From positions 1 through 57,718 of the IMG/VR virus record IMGVR_UViG_3300025769_000008: a stretch of 57,718 nucleotides of DNA. One strand, given 5' to 3'. Source of the DNA: a virus. This document shows, piece by piece, positions 1-7,817 of the stretch. The position numbers were made by a program, and so were the translations under genes. Position 1 is the stretch's first letter. The number at the start of each line of letters is the position of its first letter. The notes under the pieces were generated by a model, which was not told the origin of the DNA, did no database searches, and saw only the letters and a list, made by a program, of their open reading frames with translations.

Positions 1-36
1 AGATGGTGTTGATGCTGACTTAGTTGAGGGCATAGA
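1..36. repeat. Terminal overlap, left copy
   Basis: These 36 bases are identical to 57683-57718. Both copies lie in the same reading frame of one gene, so this is most simply the overlap of a circular assembly and not a packaged terminal repeat. It shows the genome is complete and that base 1 is an arbitrary cut. Confidence 0.95.
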
Positions 37-2854
37 AAGAACAGGTGGTAAAGGTAAGCCCCCAGAAAAATCTTGGGGTGCAAGATTAGTAGAAATAGCT
101 AAAGACCCTATTACTAATATAAGTAATTACTTTGGAAACTTTAGACAGAACTTTATAGATAAATTAGATGCTGTTGATAAAGCAATTGTTAATGCTATTG
201 AAACTAATGAAGAAGTAAGACAAGCTAATAATACAGCAGATACTGCAACTATGGCTGCTATTAGATTAGCAGATAGAGCCAGAGGTTTGTTTCAACAAAT
301 GCTTACTAAAGGCACTATAAATAGCCGTATAGAAGGAGAAGATTCTTTAGCTAATGTTATTAAAAGTGAAGATGGAGGGTTAATAGAAATACTATCTCCT
401 CTTTACTCAAGACCTGAATTAGATTTAGAAAGAATATTTAAGTTTTATGCTTCTCTTAAAAGAACACAAGAGTTTGATAAAAATGGTAGATTAGTAGCCT
501 CTCCTATTACAGAAGCTGATTTTGCTCTTATAGATAAAATTGAAGCTCAGTATCCTGAAGTTAAAAATGTATTTGATGCTTATCAAAGATGGAACAATGA
601 ATTAATTACTTTTGCAGAAGAAAAAGGATTATTAAGTAAATTTAAATCTAATAATGAAATTATAAAAGAACTTGCAGAAAAAGTAGAAAAAGGCGAAATA
701 ACTTTAGACCCATCTTTAATTCCTAGTTTAGTTGAATTATCCAATGCTAATAATGGACTAAGTGTAGAAGAGATTGTAAATATTGGTAATCAATACGGAA
801 TAGATACAAGAGGACAGGCAGAAATTTGGAGAGAGCAATCTTCATATTATCCTTTCTATAGGAATATGGTAGATGATTCTGGTATAACTGCACCAACAAT
901 AGCAGGTGGTGCATTACCTAATAATCCTTTAAGTATAAAACTAGAAGGTTCTGAAGATATATTAAATGTTGATCCTCTTGAAGCAATAACTAGAAACTCT
1001 TTATCTATTCTTACAGCTTCATTAAAAAATGATGGATTAAATAAATTAATAAGAGACCTAGAGTTAGTTGGTGAAGCTAAGTTAATAAGTCCTGAACAAG
1101 CAGGTAAAACAGATTCTATATTTGTTTTTAGAGAGGGAATTAAATATCACTATGCAGTAGATAGCAATTTAGTTGAAGGCATACAAGGTATAGGTGGTGT
1201 AGGAACTGGACCAATACAAAAAGTTTTAGCTCTACCAGCAGCTTTACTTAGAGATACAGTTACTCGTGACCCTGGATTTGTTGTAGTTAATATACTCAGA
1301 GATACATTGTCATCTGCTGTAACAAGTGGTGCTGACTTTGTGCCAGTCAAAGATTCTTTAGTCAATATGTTTAGAGACATGGAAGACTTAGAACAATTTG
1401 GTGTTTTAGGTGGATATGATTTTTCCAATGATGAGGGTAGTGTTAAACAATACATAACTCGTACCATGAGACAACAAGGACTATCACCTAGTAATGGTAT
1501 GTCCGCTAAAGATGCTTTCTTTAAATTATGGGATGGACTTGGAGCTTTAACTACAAAATCAGACGGAGCTACTCGTTTAGCGGTATATGAAGCAGTACAT
1601 AAAAAATTAAAAGACCAAGGATACACAGAAGCACAGGCTCAATCTGAAGCTGCTTATCAGGCACTAGAAATAATTAATTTCGGCAGAAGAGGACAAGACC
1701 CTTTATTTAGAGTTATAACATCTGCAATACCTTTCTTAAATGCAAGAGTACAAGGTCTAGATGTTTTATATAGATCATTTACTGGTCAATATTCTGCTGT
1801 AGAAAAACTACAAGCTAACGAAACATTAGAAGATGTACAAAATAGAATACTTAGAAAAGCAGCACTTAACGCTTCATTACTAACGTCTATCACTCTTTTA
1901 TACTATTTAATGGTGCATGATACAGATGAATACAGAAATCTAAAACGTGAGGTCAGAGATGATAACTGGGTAGTACCAACACCATTTGATTATGCTATTA
2001 AGATACCAATACCTTTTGAAGTAGGTATGTTATTTAAGGCTATACCTGAAAGAGTATTTGACTTAACCCTAGGTGATGATGCTTTCAGTCAAAAATCAGT
2101 TGATGAATTATTAACATCAACAGGTCGTCAATTAGAGACATCTTTAAATCTTCCATTTATACAACCTGGAGGTGGACTACAAATACTTAAACCTTTAGCT
2201 GAAGCAGTCAGTAATAGAAATAGTTACACAGGACAAGACATTGTTCCTTACTATCAACTTCAAAGAGAACCTGGATTGCAAGCTAGAACTACTACCAATC
2301 AATTAGCCAAAGAAATCGGTGAACTGTTTAACATATCACCCGCCAAGATAGAGCACGTTTTAAGAGGTTATACGGGTACTTTAGGAGGATATGTACTCGC
2401 ACTAGCAGACACACTAACTCGTGGTGCTACAGGCGAACCTATCCTTCCTAACAATGTTGATTTAGCCAAACAATTACCTGTTGTTAATAGGCTTCTATTG
2501 GACACAGAAAAGGCGGGAGGACTGCAACAACAATTCTATGAACTTAGAAGTGAAGTAGATAGAGCAGTAGCTACGATTAACGCTCTCAAGAAACAACAAC
2601 GCTTTGATGAACTATCAGCTTACAGAAGCAATATGAAAGGTGTTGTGGGGGTCAAGGGTCAAGTAAGAGCCTTAGAAAGATACTTGGACAATTGGAGAAA
2701 GAAAAGAGACAGATTGATGAGAAACGAAAACATATCTGTAATTGCCAAGTCAGACAAGCTTAGAGAAATGGAACTAGAAAGAGATAGAAGACTAGCCTTC
2801 GTTCCTGAACTAAGAAAAAGAGCTAGAGTGCCCGTCATAAATCTGAACCTCTAA
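1..2854 (+). CDS. Giant polyvalent virion protein, C-terminal part (residues about 1562-2512)
   Basis: This is the 3' part of the gene that starts at 52998 and crosses the contig junction. The frame is open from base 2, and the ATG at 251 is internal (in phase with 52998). Joined, the protein is 2,512 residues. Seen: long helical, charged segments; a region around 1660-1790 with an FGRRG motif followed by an IPFLNARVQGLDVLYRSF segment; a hydrophobic stretch near 1880-1920; and a basic coiled-coil C-terminus. The FGRRG/IPFLNARVQ block is like the large polyvalent-protein-associated domains (LPD38 type) of giant phage proteins that enter the cell with the DNA. Inferred role: an ejected internal virion protein. 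Its end overlaps the convergent gene 2810-3175 by 45 bases. Confidence 0.85.
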   Translation, partial: DGVDADLVEGIERTGGKGKPPEKSWGARLVEIAKDPITNISNYFGNFRQNFIDKLDAVDKAIVNAIETNEEVRQANNTADTATMAAIRLADRARGLFQQMLTKGTINSRIEGEDSLANVIKSEDGGLIEILSPLYSRPELDLERIFKFYASLKRTQEFDKNGRLVASPITEADFALIDKIEAQYPEVKNVFDAYQRWNNELITFAEEKGLLSKFKSNNEIIKELAEKVEKGEITLDPSLIPSLVELSNANNGLSVEEIVNIGNQYGIDTRGQAEIWREQSSYYPFYRNMVDDSGITAPTIAGGALPNNPLSIKLEGSEDILNVDPLEAITRNSLSILTASLKNDGLNKLIRDLELVGEAKLISPEQAGKTDSIFVFREGIKYHYAVDSNLVEGIQGIGGVGTGPIQKVLALPAALLRDTVTRDPGFVVVNILRDTLSSAVTSGADFVPVKDSLVNMFRDMEDLEQFGVLGGYDFSNDEGSVKQYITRTMRQQGLSPSNGMSAKDAFFKLWDGLGALTTKSDGATRLAVYEAVHKKLKDQGYTEAQAQSEAAYQALEIINFGRRGQDPLFRVITSAIPFLNARVQGLDVLYRSFTGQYSAVEKLQANETLEDVQNRILRKAALNASLLTSITLLYYLMVHDTDEYRNLKREVRDDNWVVPTPFDYAIKIPIPFEVGMLFKAIPERVFDLTLGDDAFSQKSVDELLTSTGRQLETSLNLPFIQPGGGLQILKPLAEAVSNRNSYTGQDIVPYYQLQREPGLQARTTTNQLAKEIGELFNISPAKIEHVLRGYTGTLGGYVLALADTLTRGATGEPILPNNVDLAKQLPVVNRLLLDTEKAGGLQQQFYELRSEVDRAVATINALKKQQRFDELSAYRSNMKGVVGVKGQVRALERYLDNWRKKRDRLMRNENISVIAKSDKLREMELERDRRLAFVPELRKRARVPVINLNL

Positions 2855-3175
2855 TTCATCTATAAGTTTCTCTTCTTTCAACTGTTTCAGCCTAAAGAAC
2901 TCATTGTGTTCAGGGTAACGAGCATGGAATAAACGGGCATAGAAGCCTATATAGTCATTACTTATCTTGAACTCTCCTCCGTTAGTTTCTATCTCACTAT
3001 GCCACCTAATGCGATTAACTATCGCCCAATGAGAGTAATGCTTTCTTCCTGTGGCAATTGCTTCCAAAGTATACTGCTCAAACTTCTCCCACACTTCAGG
3101 GTTTTGTTTGTGCCATTCCCACCAAGCTTCCTTCCTTTCTTGTAAATCATCTTTTAATTGTTCTACTAATTTCAT
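2810..3175 (-). CDS. Conserved phage protein (121 aa)
   Basis: The start is the ATG at 3175, which has a strong GGAGGCGAT ribosome site; upstream in-frame codons lack one. The protein is charged and helical, with a tryptophan-rich N-terminus (AWWEWHKQNPEVWEKF) and a central motif RKHYSHWAIVNRIRW followed by FKISNDYIGFYAR. This pattern recurs in phage hypothetical proteins next to RusA or HNH genes; no function is established. It is the last gene of the leftward early cluster and converges on the giant virion gene. Confidence 0.8.
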   Translation of the reverse strand: MKLVEQLKDDLQERKEAWWEWHKQNPEVWEKFEQYTLEAIATGRKHYSHWAIVNRIRWHSEIETNGGEFKISNDYIGFYARLFHARYPEHNEFFRLKQLKEEKLIDELEVQIYDGHSSSFS

Positions 3176-3192
3176 ATCGCCTCCAGATTTAA

Positions 3193-3681
3193 TTAACCAG
3201 TAAATATTTTTTTCTCTGAGATGGTAAAGATTTCCAACAAACACCTCGGATTATCTTTATCCACCCCCCCAAATTTATAAACCACTTCTTTGATTTGTTC
3301 AAAGCTATCATCTTCTAGTATCTCTGCCTTCACCAAAGCATCACAAGCAAACTTGTCTATGATTGAACAGGGATTACTAATGTCTAATCTTCTATTACTT
3401 CTAGCGTAATAGGTAAATACCAACTTCACAGGCTCGGTAAACCTCGGATAATCTTTAATCCTTTCTACTAATTGTTCTGAGTAAAGTTTCTTTGAAGTAG
3501 ACAACACTCGGTAATGTGCGTTGCGGTAGTTGTTTAGGTTCAGTATGAACTTCTTTTTCTTGGAGTAGTAGATTTCGAGGGGCAGCTCGATAAGGATCGA
3601 ATTTTCTGTGACTGGTAAATATTTTTTTTGTGCAGCGTCACGCTGCGTGTTATTTTTCAATAAAAACCAAAAAGGTATCAT
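3193..3681 (-). CDS. rusA: RusA-like Holliday junction resolvase
   Basis: RusA enzymes cut four-way DNA junctions. Seen: the family signature RRLDISNPCSIIDKFACDALV followed by ILEDDSFEQI, which carries the acidic metal-binding residues (Asp of RLD, Asp of IDKF, Asp-Asp of EDDS). Homology-like sequence begins only near residue 29 (about base 3597), just after a copy of the recurring ACTGGTAAATA motif. The ATG at 3681 has a good GAGGAAAGATA site, but the first 28 residues then overlap the gene 3650-3820 and look non-conserved. No ATG, GTG or TTG lies nearer the core, so an ATC start at 3597 is possible. The 3' end forms another copy of the motif. Confidence 0.85.
   Translation of the reverse strand: MIPFWFLLKNNTQRDAAQKKYLPVTENSILIELPLEIYYSKKKKFILNLNNYRNAHYRVLSTSKKLYSEQLVERIKDYPRFTEPVKLVFTYYARSNRRLDISNPCSIIDKFACDALVKAEILEDDSFEQIKEVVYKFGGVDKDNPRCLLEIFTISEKKIFTG
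3196..3213 (-). promoter_or_regulatory. Recurrent ATATTTACTGGT motif, copy 1
   Basis: Read on the minus strand it is AAAAAAATATTTACTGGT, about 20 bases upstream of the start at 3175 and overlapping the RusA stop. Core shared with other copies: ATTTAC(T/C)(G/A)GTAAAT, a palindrome. Possible promoter element or operator; function inferred from position only. Confidence 0.45.
3611..3629 (-). promoter_or_regulatory. Recurrent ATATTTACCAGT motif, copy 2
   Basis: The minus strand reads AAAAAAAATATTTACCAGT, just upstream of the RusA homology region (about 3597) and after the stop of the 56-aa gene. A GCAGCG/CGCTGC hairpin lies next to it at 3634-3648. Confidence 0.45.
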
Positions 3682-3820
3682 TATCTTTCCTCACCATTGC
3701 TACAACATCCTCATCCTTCATTTTCCTTTCTGCACCTGTAAATGACTTAGCTTTAATCTCGCTAGCTTCTATAACCAACTGTTCATCTGTACTGTCAAAC
3801 GTAATTGATTTAAGTCTCAT
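3650..3820 (-). CDS. Small hypothetical protein (56 aa)
   Basis: Starts at the ATG at 3820, with AAGGAAATACTAG upstream, overlapping the end of the Ref-like gene. The product runs from MRLKSITFDSTDEQLVIEAS to FLVFIEK and looks like a compact alpha/beta protein. No family is recognised. Its tight overlap with the upstream gene and good ribosome site support it as real. Confidence 0.7.
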   Translation of the reverse strand: MRLKSITFDSTDEQLVIEASEIKAKSFTGAERKMKDEDVVAMVRKDNDTFLVFIEK

Positions 3821-4112
3821 CTAGTATTTCCTTTACTTGATCTAATAATTCTTGTTCTGTTCCGTATCGCTTTTCAAACTCTTTCTTCCAAGGATGCCTA
3901 CTGACCCACATACCATTCATTGTTCCTTCTCGGTGATGCTGAAAGCAAAGAGGTAACACTAATAAATGTGCATTATCTTTTGTCTTGCCTTGAGTATGGT
4001 GAATCTCACTCGGTACAAATAGGTTGCCTTGATTCCTACAGACAATACATCCTATTTGGCTTACCTTGTCCATATGTCTTTTCTCTTCAGCAGTAGGGTT
4101 TCTTCCTTTCAT
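3810..4112 (-). CDS. Ref-like HNH nuclease (100 aa)
   Basis: Seen: zinc and HNH-type residues in the Ref pattern, with Cys22 and Cys25 (GCIVC), the SEIHHTQG motif (His38-His39), HLLVLPLC and the QHH triad near residues 58-60, then HPWKKEFEKRYG. Known: P1 Ref is a RecA-dependent HNH endonuclease that nicks DNA at RecA filaments and enhances recombination. Inferred: a recombination-linked nuclease acting with the nearby RusA, annealing protein and exonuclease. It overlaps both neighbours by a few bases, as expected in a coupled cluster. Confidence 0.82.
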   Translation of the reverse strand: MKGRNPTAEEKRHMDKVSQIGCIVCRNQGNLFVPSEIHHTQGKTKDNAHLLVLPLCFQHHREGTMNGMWVSRHPWKKEFEKRYGTEQELLDQVKEILDET

Positions 4113-4444
4113 GCACCATATCTAGCTTGCTCTTTCCTAGCAGATACTTGTTTAGTTCTCCACTCCTCAAAACCTACCTCTAATCCTTTCAGATTTACCT
4201 TGAGAGCAGACAAAGTTCCTTTTGCCACTCCAACTCTAAGTCTAGCTTCATACAACTCGTCTGAAGCTTCTGCGTAAGTTTCCTGTGCTGATGTTGTTTT
4301 GATTCCCTCTCCCAAGGCTTTGAGTTTTAACTGTGCTTGTAGTTTCTTTACTTTAGCTTCACACTTATGCACCTCATACTCGGTCTGTTCCATTGTCGGA
4401 GCAAGACTTCGGATTTTGTGCATCCAATTCTCTTGTTGTTCCAT
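4109..4444 (-). CDS. Coiled-coil phage protein (111 aa)
   Basis: The start at ATG 4444 is chosen because AGGAAAATCAAC precedes it; upstream codons belong to the overlapping gene 4374-4574. The protein is almost entirely helical (EVHKCEAKVKKLQAQLKLKA, then a second long helix) and ends in an EEWRTKQVSARKEQARYG motif seen in small phage proteins near single-strand-binding genes. No biochemical role is known. Motif copy 3 lies just upstream. Confidence 0.75.
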   Translation of the reverse strand: MEQQENWMHKIRSLAPTMEQTEYEVHKCEAKVKKLQAQLKLKALGEGIKTTSAQETYAEASDELYEARLRVGVAKGTLSALKVNLKGLEVGFEEWRTKQVSARKEQARYGA

Positions 4445-4574
4445 GTTGATTTTCCTGTGACTGGTTAATATTTTTTTTGCTGATGGTAGCAGGATCAGAG
4501 TTTCTGAATATGCGATCAAAGTTTTCTTGAAACTTATTATTGTCTTCAGGTCTTCTTTTACTGCCCTTGCTCAT
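4374..4574 (-). CDS. Small basic phage protein (66 aa)
   Basis: The N-terminus MSKGSKRRPEDNNKFQENFD is a recognisable phage small-protein type (MSKGSKRRP...F..N.DRIF). The last ~40 residues are low in hydrophobics and run across motif copy 3 and the start of the next gene, so the 3' extension may be a late addition to an older, shorter gene. No function is known. Confidence 0.65.
   Translation of the reverse strand: MSKGSKRRPEDNNKFQENFDRIFRNSDPATISKKNINQSQENQHGTTRELDAQNPKSCSDNGTDRV
4460..4478 (-). promoter_or_regulatory. Recurrent AATATTAACCAGT motif, copy 3
   Basis: The minus strand reads AAAAAAAATATTAACCAGT followed by CACAGGAAAA and the ATG at 4444. It matches copy 2 closely (AAAAAAAATATTTACCAGTCACAG), including flanking bases outside the palindrome, which suggests duplicated upstream regions. 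Confidence 0.45.
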
Positions 4575-4768
4575 CTGTCTTTAAGTAGATTGCTGATAGT
4601 TTCTTTGATTGATTTTCTTCCATACTGTTCACTAAATACTCTCTCAGCAATAGTACGAGAGTAGGGTTCTTCGTTGTTATCCCTTCTCTCTTTACTGTTC
4701 ATGGAGTACCAAGTGTTGAAGTTACCTTCATAGGAATCGTTATCGTCATATTCAAATACTTCACTCAT
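4571..4768 (-). CDS. Small acidic hypothetical protein (65 aa)
   Basis: ATG at 4768 inside the end of the preceding gene. The product is rich in Asp, Asn and Tyr at the N-terminus (MSEVFEYDDNDSYEGNFNTW) with a helical C-terminal half ending KSIKETISNLLKDR. No family recognised. Kept because it fills the operon exactly, with 8-base and 4-base overlaps. Confidence 0.6.
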   Translation of the reverse strand: MSEVFEYDDNDSYEGNFNTWYSMNSKERRDNNEEPYSRTIAERVFSEQYGRKSIKETISNLLKDR

Positions 4769-5087
4769 GTTTCCCCCTTATTTCTTGAAATTCATCTAGT
4801 ATCTTTTTGGTTTTACCATACATATCATGGATAACCCTAGAATAGCTTTCAGATTTAATAGATACATGATTATCGTGTGCTTCATCTTCATGCACTATGC
4901 AATAATCTAAATAATCATTTATATCTTTTATCTTACTCATAACATCTTCATGCCTACAAATAGGACATCCATATCCTTTCAGATGTTCGTCAGGAGTAGC
5001 TAAGAAATCACCATGACGAGGACATCCTATTGTGGTGTCCTCATCCATGATTATATATTTATCTTCAGAAGGGGATATCATCATCAC
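4761..5087 (-). CDS. Zinc-ribbon protein, DUF723-like (108 aa)
   Basis: Seen: a short zinc-binding unit GCPRHGDF...HLKGYGCPICRHE (two CP.H/CP.C knuckles), then a helical tail. The CP.HG.F..TP..HL.G.GCP.C pattern is common in phage proteins and in the DUF723-type domain, often near homing or recombination nucleases; function unknown. The start is uncertain: ATG 5087 overlaps the SSB-like gene by 23 bases, while ATG 5048 gives a 95-residue product that still keeps the whole ribbon. Confidence 0.65.
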   Translation of the reverse strand: MMMISPSEDKYIIMDEDTTIGCPRHGDFLATPDEHLKGYGCPICRHEDVMSKIKDINDYLDYCIVHEDEAHDNHVSIKSESYSRVIHDMYGKTKKILDEFQEIRGKHE

Positions 5088-5370
5088 TCAATTCAGGCTT
5101 TGCTTGCTCAACAACAGGCGGTGTAGGTTCAGCCTGTCTTTGTGGTTGAGGTATATCCAAACGAGCATACTTGTACTCATTGCCATTCTTAGAAGTTCTA
5201 TCCCAAAGGGCAACTCGCATTTCTGCTTCTTCCCCACCTTTTACTTTCTCCACTAAAGCTTTAAGTAGATTCTTATCTAAAGTAACCTTGCCTGTCCAAT
5301 CAGGTTGCTTATCGTTCTGCTTATAGTTATTAGTGTAGATTGCTCCGTCACTCTGCATTCTCTCTTCCAT
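5065..5370 (-). CDS. Single-stranded DNA-binding-like protein (101 aa)
   Basis: Seen: GAIYTNNYKQNDKQPDWTG near the N-terminus, a central beta-rich part, a proline-rich linker (PQPQRQAEPTPPVVEQ) and the terminal DDDIPF tail typical of SSB proteins, which recruits partner enzymes. Known: SSB coats ssDNA during replication and recombination. Short (101 aa) compared with bacterial SSB (~170). Starts at ATG 5370 with AAGGAGGTGAAGTA upstream, overlapping the annealing protein by one base, so the two are probably co-translated. Confidence 0.75.
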   Translation of the reverse strand: MEERMQSDGAIYTNNYKQNDKQPDWTGKVTLDKNLLKALVEKVKGGEEAEMRVALWDRTSKNGNEYKYARLDIPQPQRQAEPTPPVVEQAKPELSDDDIPF

Positions 5371-6074
5371 TACTTCACCTCCTTAGATGATTCTTTTAAA
5401 TTTTCTACATATTGAAGAGATAGATCATCTAACCTTTTCTTTTGGTCAGGGAATTTATCTTTCAACACCTTTATCTGTTCGGCATTAGCTTTGTATTGAC
5501 CTTTAACTTCTTCAGGAGTCTCAGCAATAGTTACTACCTTTAAAAATCCGTCAACAAAAGCATTCGCCCACGCTTCGTTATAATCAAAGTCGTCTTCCTG
5601 TTTAGGTTCTTCCTTTACAGGTTCTTCCTTCTTAGGTTCAGGCTTCTTTCCAACAGGCTTCTCTTCTTTGGCATCAGCATCAGGCAAGTCTTCACCCGCA
5701 TAAATGTAATGCCCTAAACCCCACATACCTAAACACTTAGTCAAACACCTCATCTTAGAAGTGTTTACTTGAAATGAATTAGGATTGATTACAGGTTGGT
5801 TCTTGTGGTTCATTATGGGTAGCCACATTTCCCTAACGAGATCACCTATGGAAACTCTACACCTAACTTCACAAGTTCCGTCAGGCAAGGTAACAAAAGG
5901 AACATGGTTATCATCCTCATAGAAACTATACTTAGCTTCAGGATAATGCTCCATTAATACACCCCATGCCCATGCCCAAGAAAGATAAGTTAAGTTCATC
6001 TTCTTCTCTGTATGCTCAGATACATCTACCTTAGATAAAGTATCCCATACATCCTTATACGTTAAATCAGCCAC
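5370..6074 (-). CDS. Sak/DUF1071-type single-strand annealing protein (234 aa)
   Basis: Known: phage single-strand annealing proteins pair complementary ssDNA during recombination-dependent replication. Seen: the DUF1071/Sak signature NLTYLSWAWAWGVLMEHYP, then TCEVRCRVSIGD, WLPIMNHKNQPV and MRCLTKCLGMWGLGHYIYAG, followed by a Lys/Glu/Pro-rich linker (~155-180) and a helical C-terminus. The start is a GTG at 6074 in a TAGTG overlap with the upstream gene, with AGGAGGTAGC as ribosome site. Its neighbours, an SSB-like protein downstream and an exonuclease upstream, make a complete strand-annealing module. Confidence 0.87.
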   Translation of the reverse strand: MADLTYKDVWDTLSKVDVSEHTEKKMNLTYLSWAWAWGVLMEHYPEAKYSFYEDDNHVPFVTLPDGTCEVRCRVSIGDLVREMWLPIMNHKNQPVINPNSFQVNTSKMRCLTKCLGMWGLGHYIYAGEDLPDADAKEEKPVGKKPEPKKEEPVKEEPKQEDDFDYNEAWANAFVDGFLKVVTIAETPEEVKGQYKANAEQIKVLKDKFPDQKKRLDDLSLQYVENLKESSKEVK

Positions 6075-6436
6075 TACGCTACCTCCTTATTTTTAGTTAG
6101 TCGTTTATATTTATCTTCAAATTCACACATCATGTCAGATTCAGGCAAGTGCTTACTCATTATGATTGCATCTGTCATAGATAATTTTTTCATTGTTTGC
6201 ACGCTATAAAGTTCGTGATCACCCCAATAAGCATCTTGTTCTTCATCCCATTCAAGATCAGAACAACAAGCATATTCAAGAATAGTTTGCTCCTCTAAGT
6301 CCATGCCTTCGTTTTCAAACTTAATCTTAGAAAAGTATGTTTCCAAGTCAGGACAGATAATAAGAAATCTATCTATGAATTCTTTATCACCACTCCTTGT
6401 CCAAGTCTCAATATAGTAATTGCATCTAGGTATCAT
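6074..6436 (-). CDS. Hypothetical acidic protein (120 aa)
   Basis: ATG at 6436 in an ATGA overlap with the 47-aa gene. Acidic, mixed alpha/beta; notable stretches are YYIETWTRSGDKEFIDRFLI and EYACCSDLEWDEEQDAYWGD. No family recognised. It lies between the exonuclease and annealing protein genes, so a DNA-metabolism accessory role is possible but unproven. Confidence 0.65.
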   Translation of the reverse strand: MIPRCNYYIETWTRSGDKEFIDRFLIICPDLETYFSKIKFENEGMDLEEQTILEYACCSDLEWDEEQDAYWGDHELYSVQTMKKLSMTDAIIMSKHLPESDMMCEFEDKYKRLTKNKEVA

Positions 6437-6576
6437 CTGTCACCCCCCATATCTATGATTAAATGATCTTTCATCCACTCTCTGCTGATTCCTTCTTCAG
6501 CTAGCTTATCCTTCATGCGATTCTCATATCGCTTGAGCATAGCTTTATTTCGTCTTTCTTTTACTTTGTTATTCAT
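6433..6576 (-). CDS. Small basic protein (47 aa)
   Basis: Begins MNNKVKERRNKAMLKRYENR and ends IIDMGGDR; strongly basic, one long helix. It starts at ATG 6576 with GAGGTGGGTG immediately upstream and ends in an ATGA overlap with the next gene. Perfect coupling on both sides supports it despite its size. Function unknown. Confidence 0.7.
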   Translation of the reverse strand: MNNKVKERRNKAMLKRYENRMKDKLAEEGISREWMKDHLIIDMGGDR

Positions 6577-7339
6577 CACCCACCTCGCTAGGGTCGTAGT
6601 TTTTATTTAATTTCCAATATGCCAATAAAGCATTGAACATATCCCTGTGTCTCGGATGTGTCACTTCATCCCATACATGACAAGCAATTAAGCTTGTGTC
6701 CTCTCTATCAATAAAGATAGAAATACGTTCCGCAGTCTCAAACCCACATCCTTGAACGTAGGCTGATAACTGCATACCATGTTCGTCATATACCAATCTA
6801 TTAGGGTCTTTGCCCCTCAAGTCATCTTTGGTTTTAAAATCTATAAATATCCCTGTTTCAGAATACAAGTCTATCTTTCCTCCATAGCCTTCTTTAGCAC
6901 AAAAGGAATCCTCTGCTATCCATGTTTCTAAGGGGTAATGTTCATCTAGCCAATCTTTTACTGCTAGATATGGTTCTGATTCTTTGCCTGATATAAATCC
7001 TTCTTCTATTTCGTAGTGTATCTCGCTTCCTCTTTCTGCTGATTTTTGTCCTACTAATTTAGAATGCTCTCTAGTCCTTCTTATATATTCATCTATGGTT
7101 TCATTAGGCTCTATATCCAAAACCATAGTAGACTTGATTGCTTCTTTTATTTTCCATTCCTCCAAGGCGGGCTTTGCAGATACACCAAGAATGCCTGTGA
7201 CTGAAGGAACGAATCTATGTTTTCTTGCATCAGCTAACGTGGTGTTTCTTTCTTTGCCATTAGCACCTATGATTGTGTACATAGGCTCACCTTCTTGTGT
7301 ATACCAATGCCCTGATTCTGAAGTGTGTTTATCTGTCAT
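6569..7339 (-). CDS. PD-(D/E)XK exonuclease, RecB/Cas4-like (256 aa)
   Basis: Seen: the nuclease core GYGGKIDLY (Asp157), GIFIDFKTK (Asp167, Lys169) and HGMQLSAYVQG (Gln190, Tyr194), preceded by the helical SEIHYEIEEG motif that carries the usual His and Glu. This is the RecB-family exonuclease fold that resects DNA ends for the annealing protein. The start at ATG 7339 is chosen because GAGGAAAGTGAAG precedes it; upstream in-frame codons would overlap the previous gene further. Inferred partner of the Sak-type protein at 5370-6074. Confidence 0.88.
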   Translation of the reverse strand: MTDKHTSESGHWYTQEGEPMYTIIGANGKERNTTLADARKHRFVPSVTGILGVSAKPALEEWKIKEAIKSTMVLDIEPNETIDEYIRRTREHSKLVGQKSAERGSEIHYEIEEGFISGKESEPYLAVKDWLDEHYPLETWIAEDSFCAKEGYGGKIDLYSETGIFIDFKTKDDLRGKDPNRLVYDEHGMQLSAYVQGCGFETAERISIFIDREDTSLIACHVWDEVTHPRHRDMFNALLAYWKLNKNYDPSEVGDE

Positions 7340-7544
7340 CTTCACTTTCCTCTTTCTTATATGCACACACAACAAAGTTATATCCCTCTGCATCTGTATC
7401 TAAATCTAATAGGTCAGTAAGAATAGTTAGCACGTTTACTTTATGGGATTCAGCATAATCAACACCAAACCACACACCTTTAGGTGCTACTGTCCACCCC
7501 CCTTTTTCTAGTTCTTTTCTAGTTATCATTTCGTGTTTACTCAT
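7329..7544 (-). CDS. Hypothetical protein (71 aa)
   Basis: ATG at 7544 preceded by GTGGAGAAT; an in-frame GTG at 7553 overlaps the ribosome site and is less likely. Contains GGWTVAPKGVWFGVDYAESH and an acidic Lys/Glu end. No family recognised. Coupled to both neighbours by short overlaps. Confidence 0.65.
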   Translation of the reverse strand: MSKHEMITRKELEKGGWTVAPKGVWFGVDYAESHKVNVLTILTDLLDLDTDAEGYNFVVCAYKKEESEDDR

Positions 7545-7783
7545 ATTCTCCACACCCCTACACCCTCTTCTCTAGTTAGGACACGAAACTTAGCTTCAGG
7601 ATGTTTGTGTGTATATCTCAGGCAATAGTTTCTAATTATCTTTATCTCTTGCCTTATCTTTCCTTTAGGAAGTTCAATCATAATATGATCACCCTCCTTC
7701 ATGTCCTCCAATGGGAGGTCATATTTCCTAGGCTTGCCCCTACCAACAGGCAAGGGTACACCTTCCTTAATTTCAAATTCCAT
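7541..7783 (-). CDS. Conserved small phage protein (80 aa)
   Basis: Begins MEFEIKEGVPLPVGRGKPRK, followed by MKEGDHIMIELPKG. The pattern IK.G.P.P..R.....Y....M..GD is widespread in phages as a short DNA-metabolism-cluster protein of unknown function. It is the first gene of the leftward early operon; AAAGGAGTAACTA precedes the start, and the parS-like site lies 19 bases further upstream. Confidence 0.7.
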   Translation of the reverse strand: MEFEIKEGVPLPVGRGKPRKYDLPLEDMKEGDHIMIELPKGKIRQEIKIIRNYCLRYTHKHPEAKFRVLTREEGVGVWRI

Positions 7784-7801
7784 TAGTTACTCCTTTTGAT
7801 T

Positions 7802-7817
7802 TGTTCCACGTGAAACT
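7802..7817. promoter_or_regulatory. parS-like site (ParB-binding sequence)
   Basis: The sequence TGTTCCACGTGAAACT matches the bacterial chromosomal parS consensus TGTTNCACGTGAAACA at 15 of 16 positions, including the central CACGTG. It lies in the short divergent intergenic region between the early leftward operon and the rightward primase-helicase operon. No ParA or ParB gene is visible here, so any binding would be by host ParB. I noticed no second CACGTG in the window. Confidence 0.6.

Noticed and set aside
1150-1626. Minus-strand open frame of 158 codons
   Set aside because: Lies wholly inside the giant virion gene and its composition mirrors the sense codons; no ribosome site.
3634-3648. 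GCAGCG/CGCTGC hairpin as a terminator
   Set aside because: On the leftward strand it is followed by an A-run, not T; on the plus strand no gene ends here.
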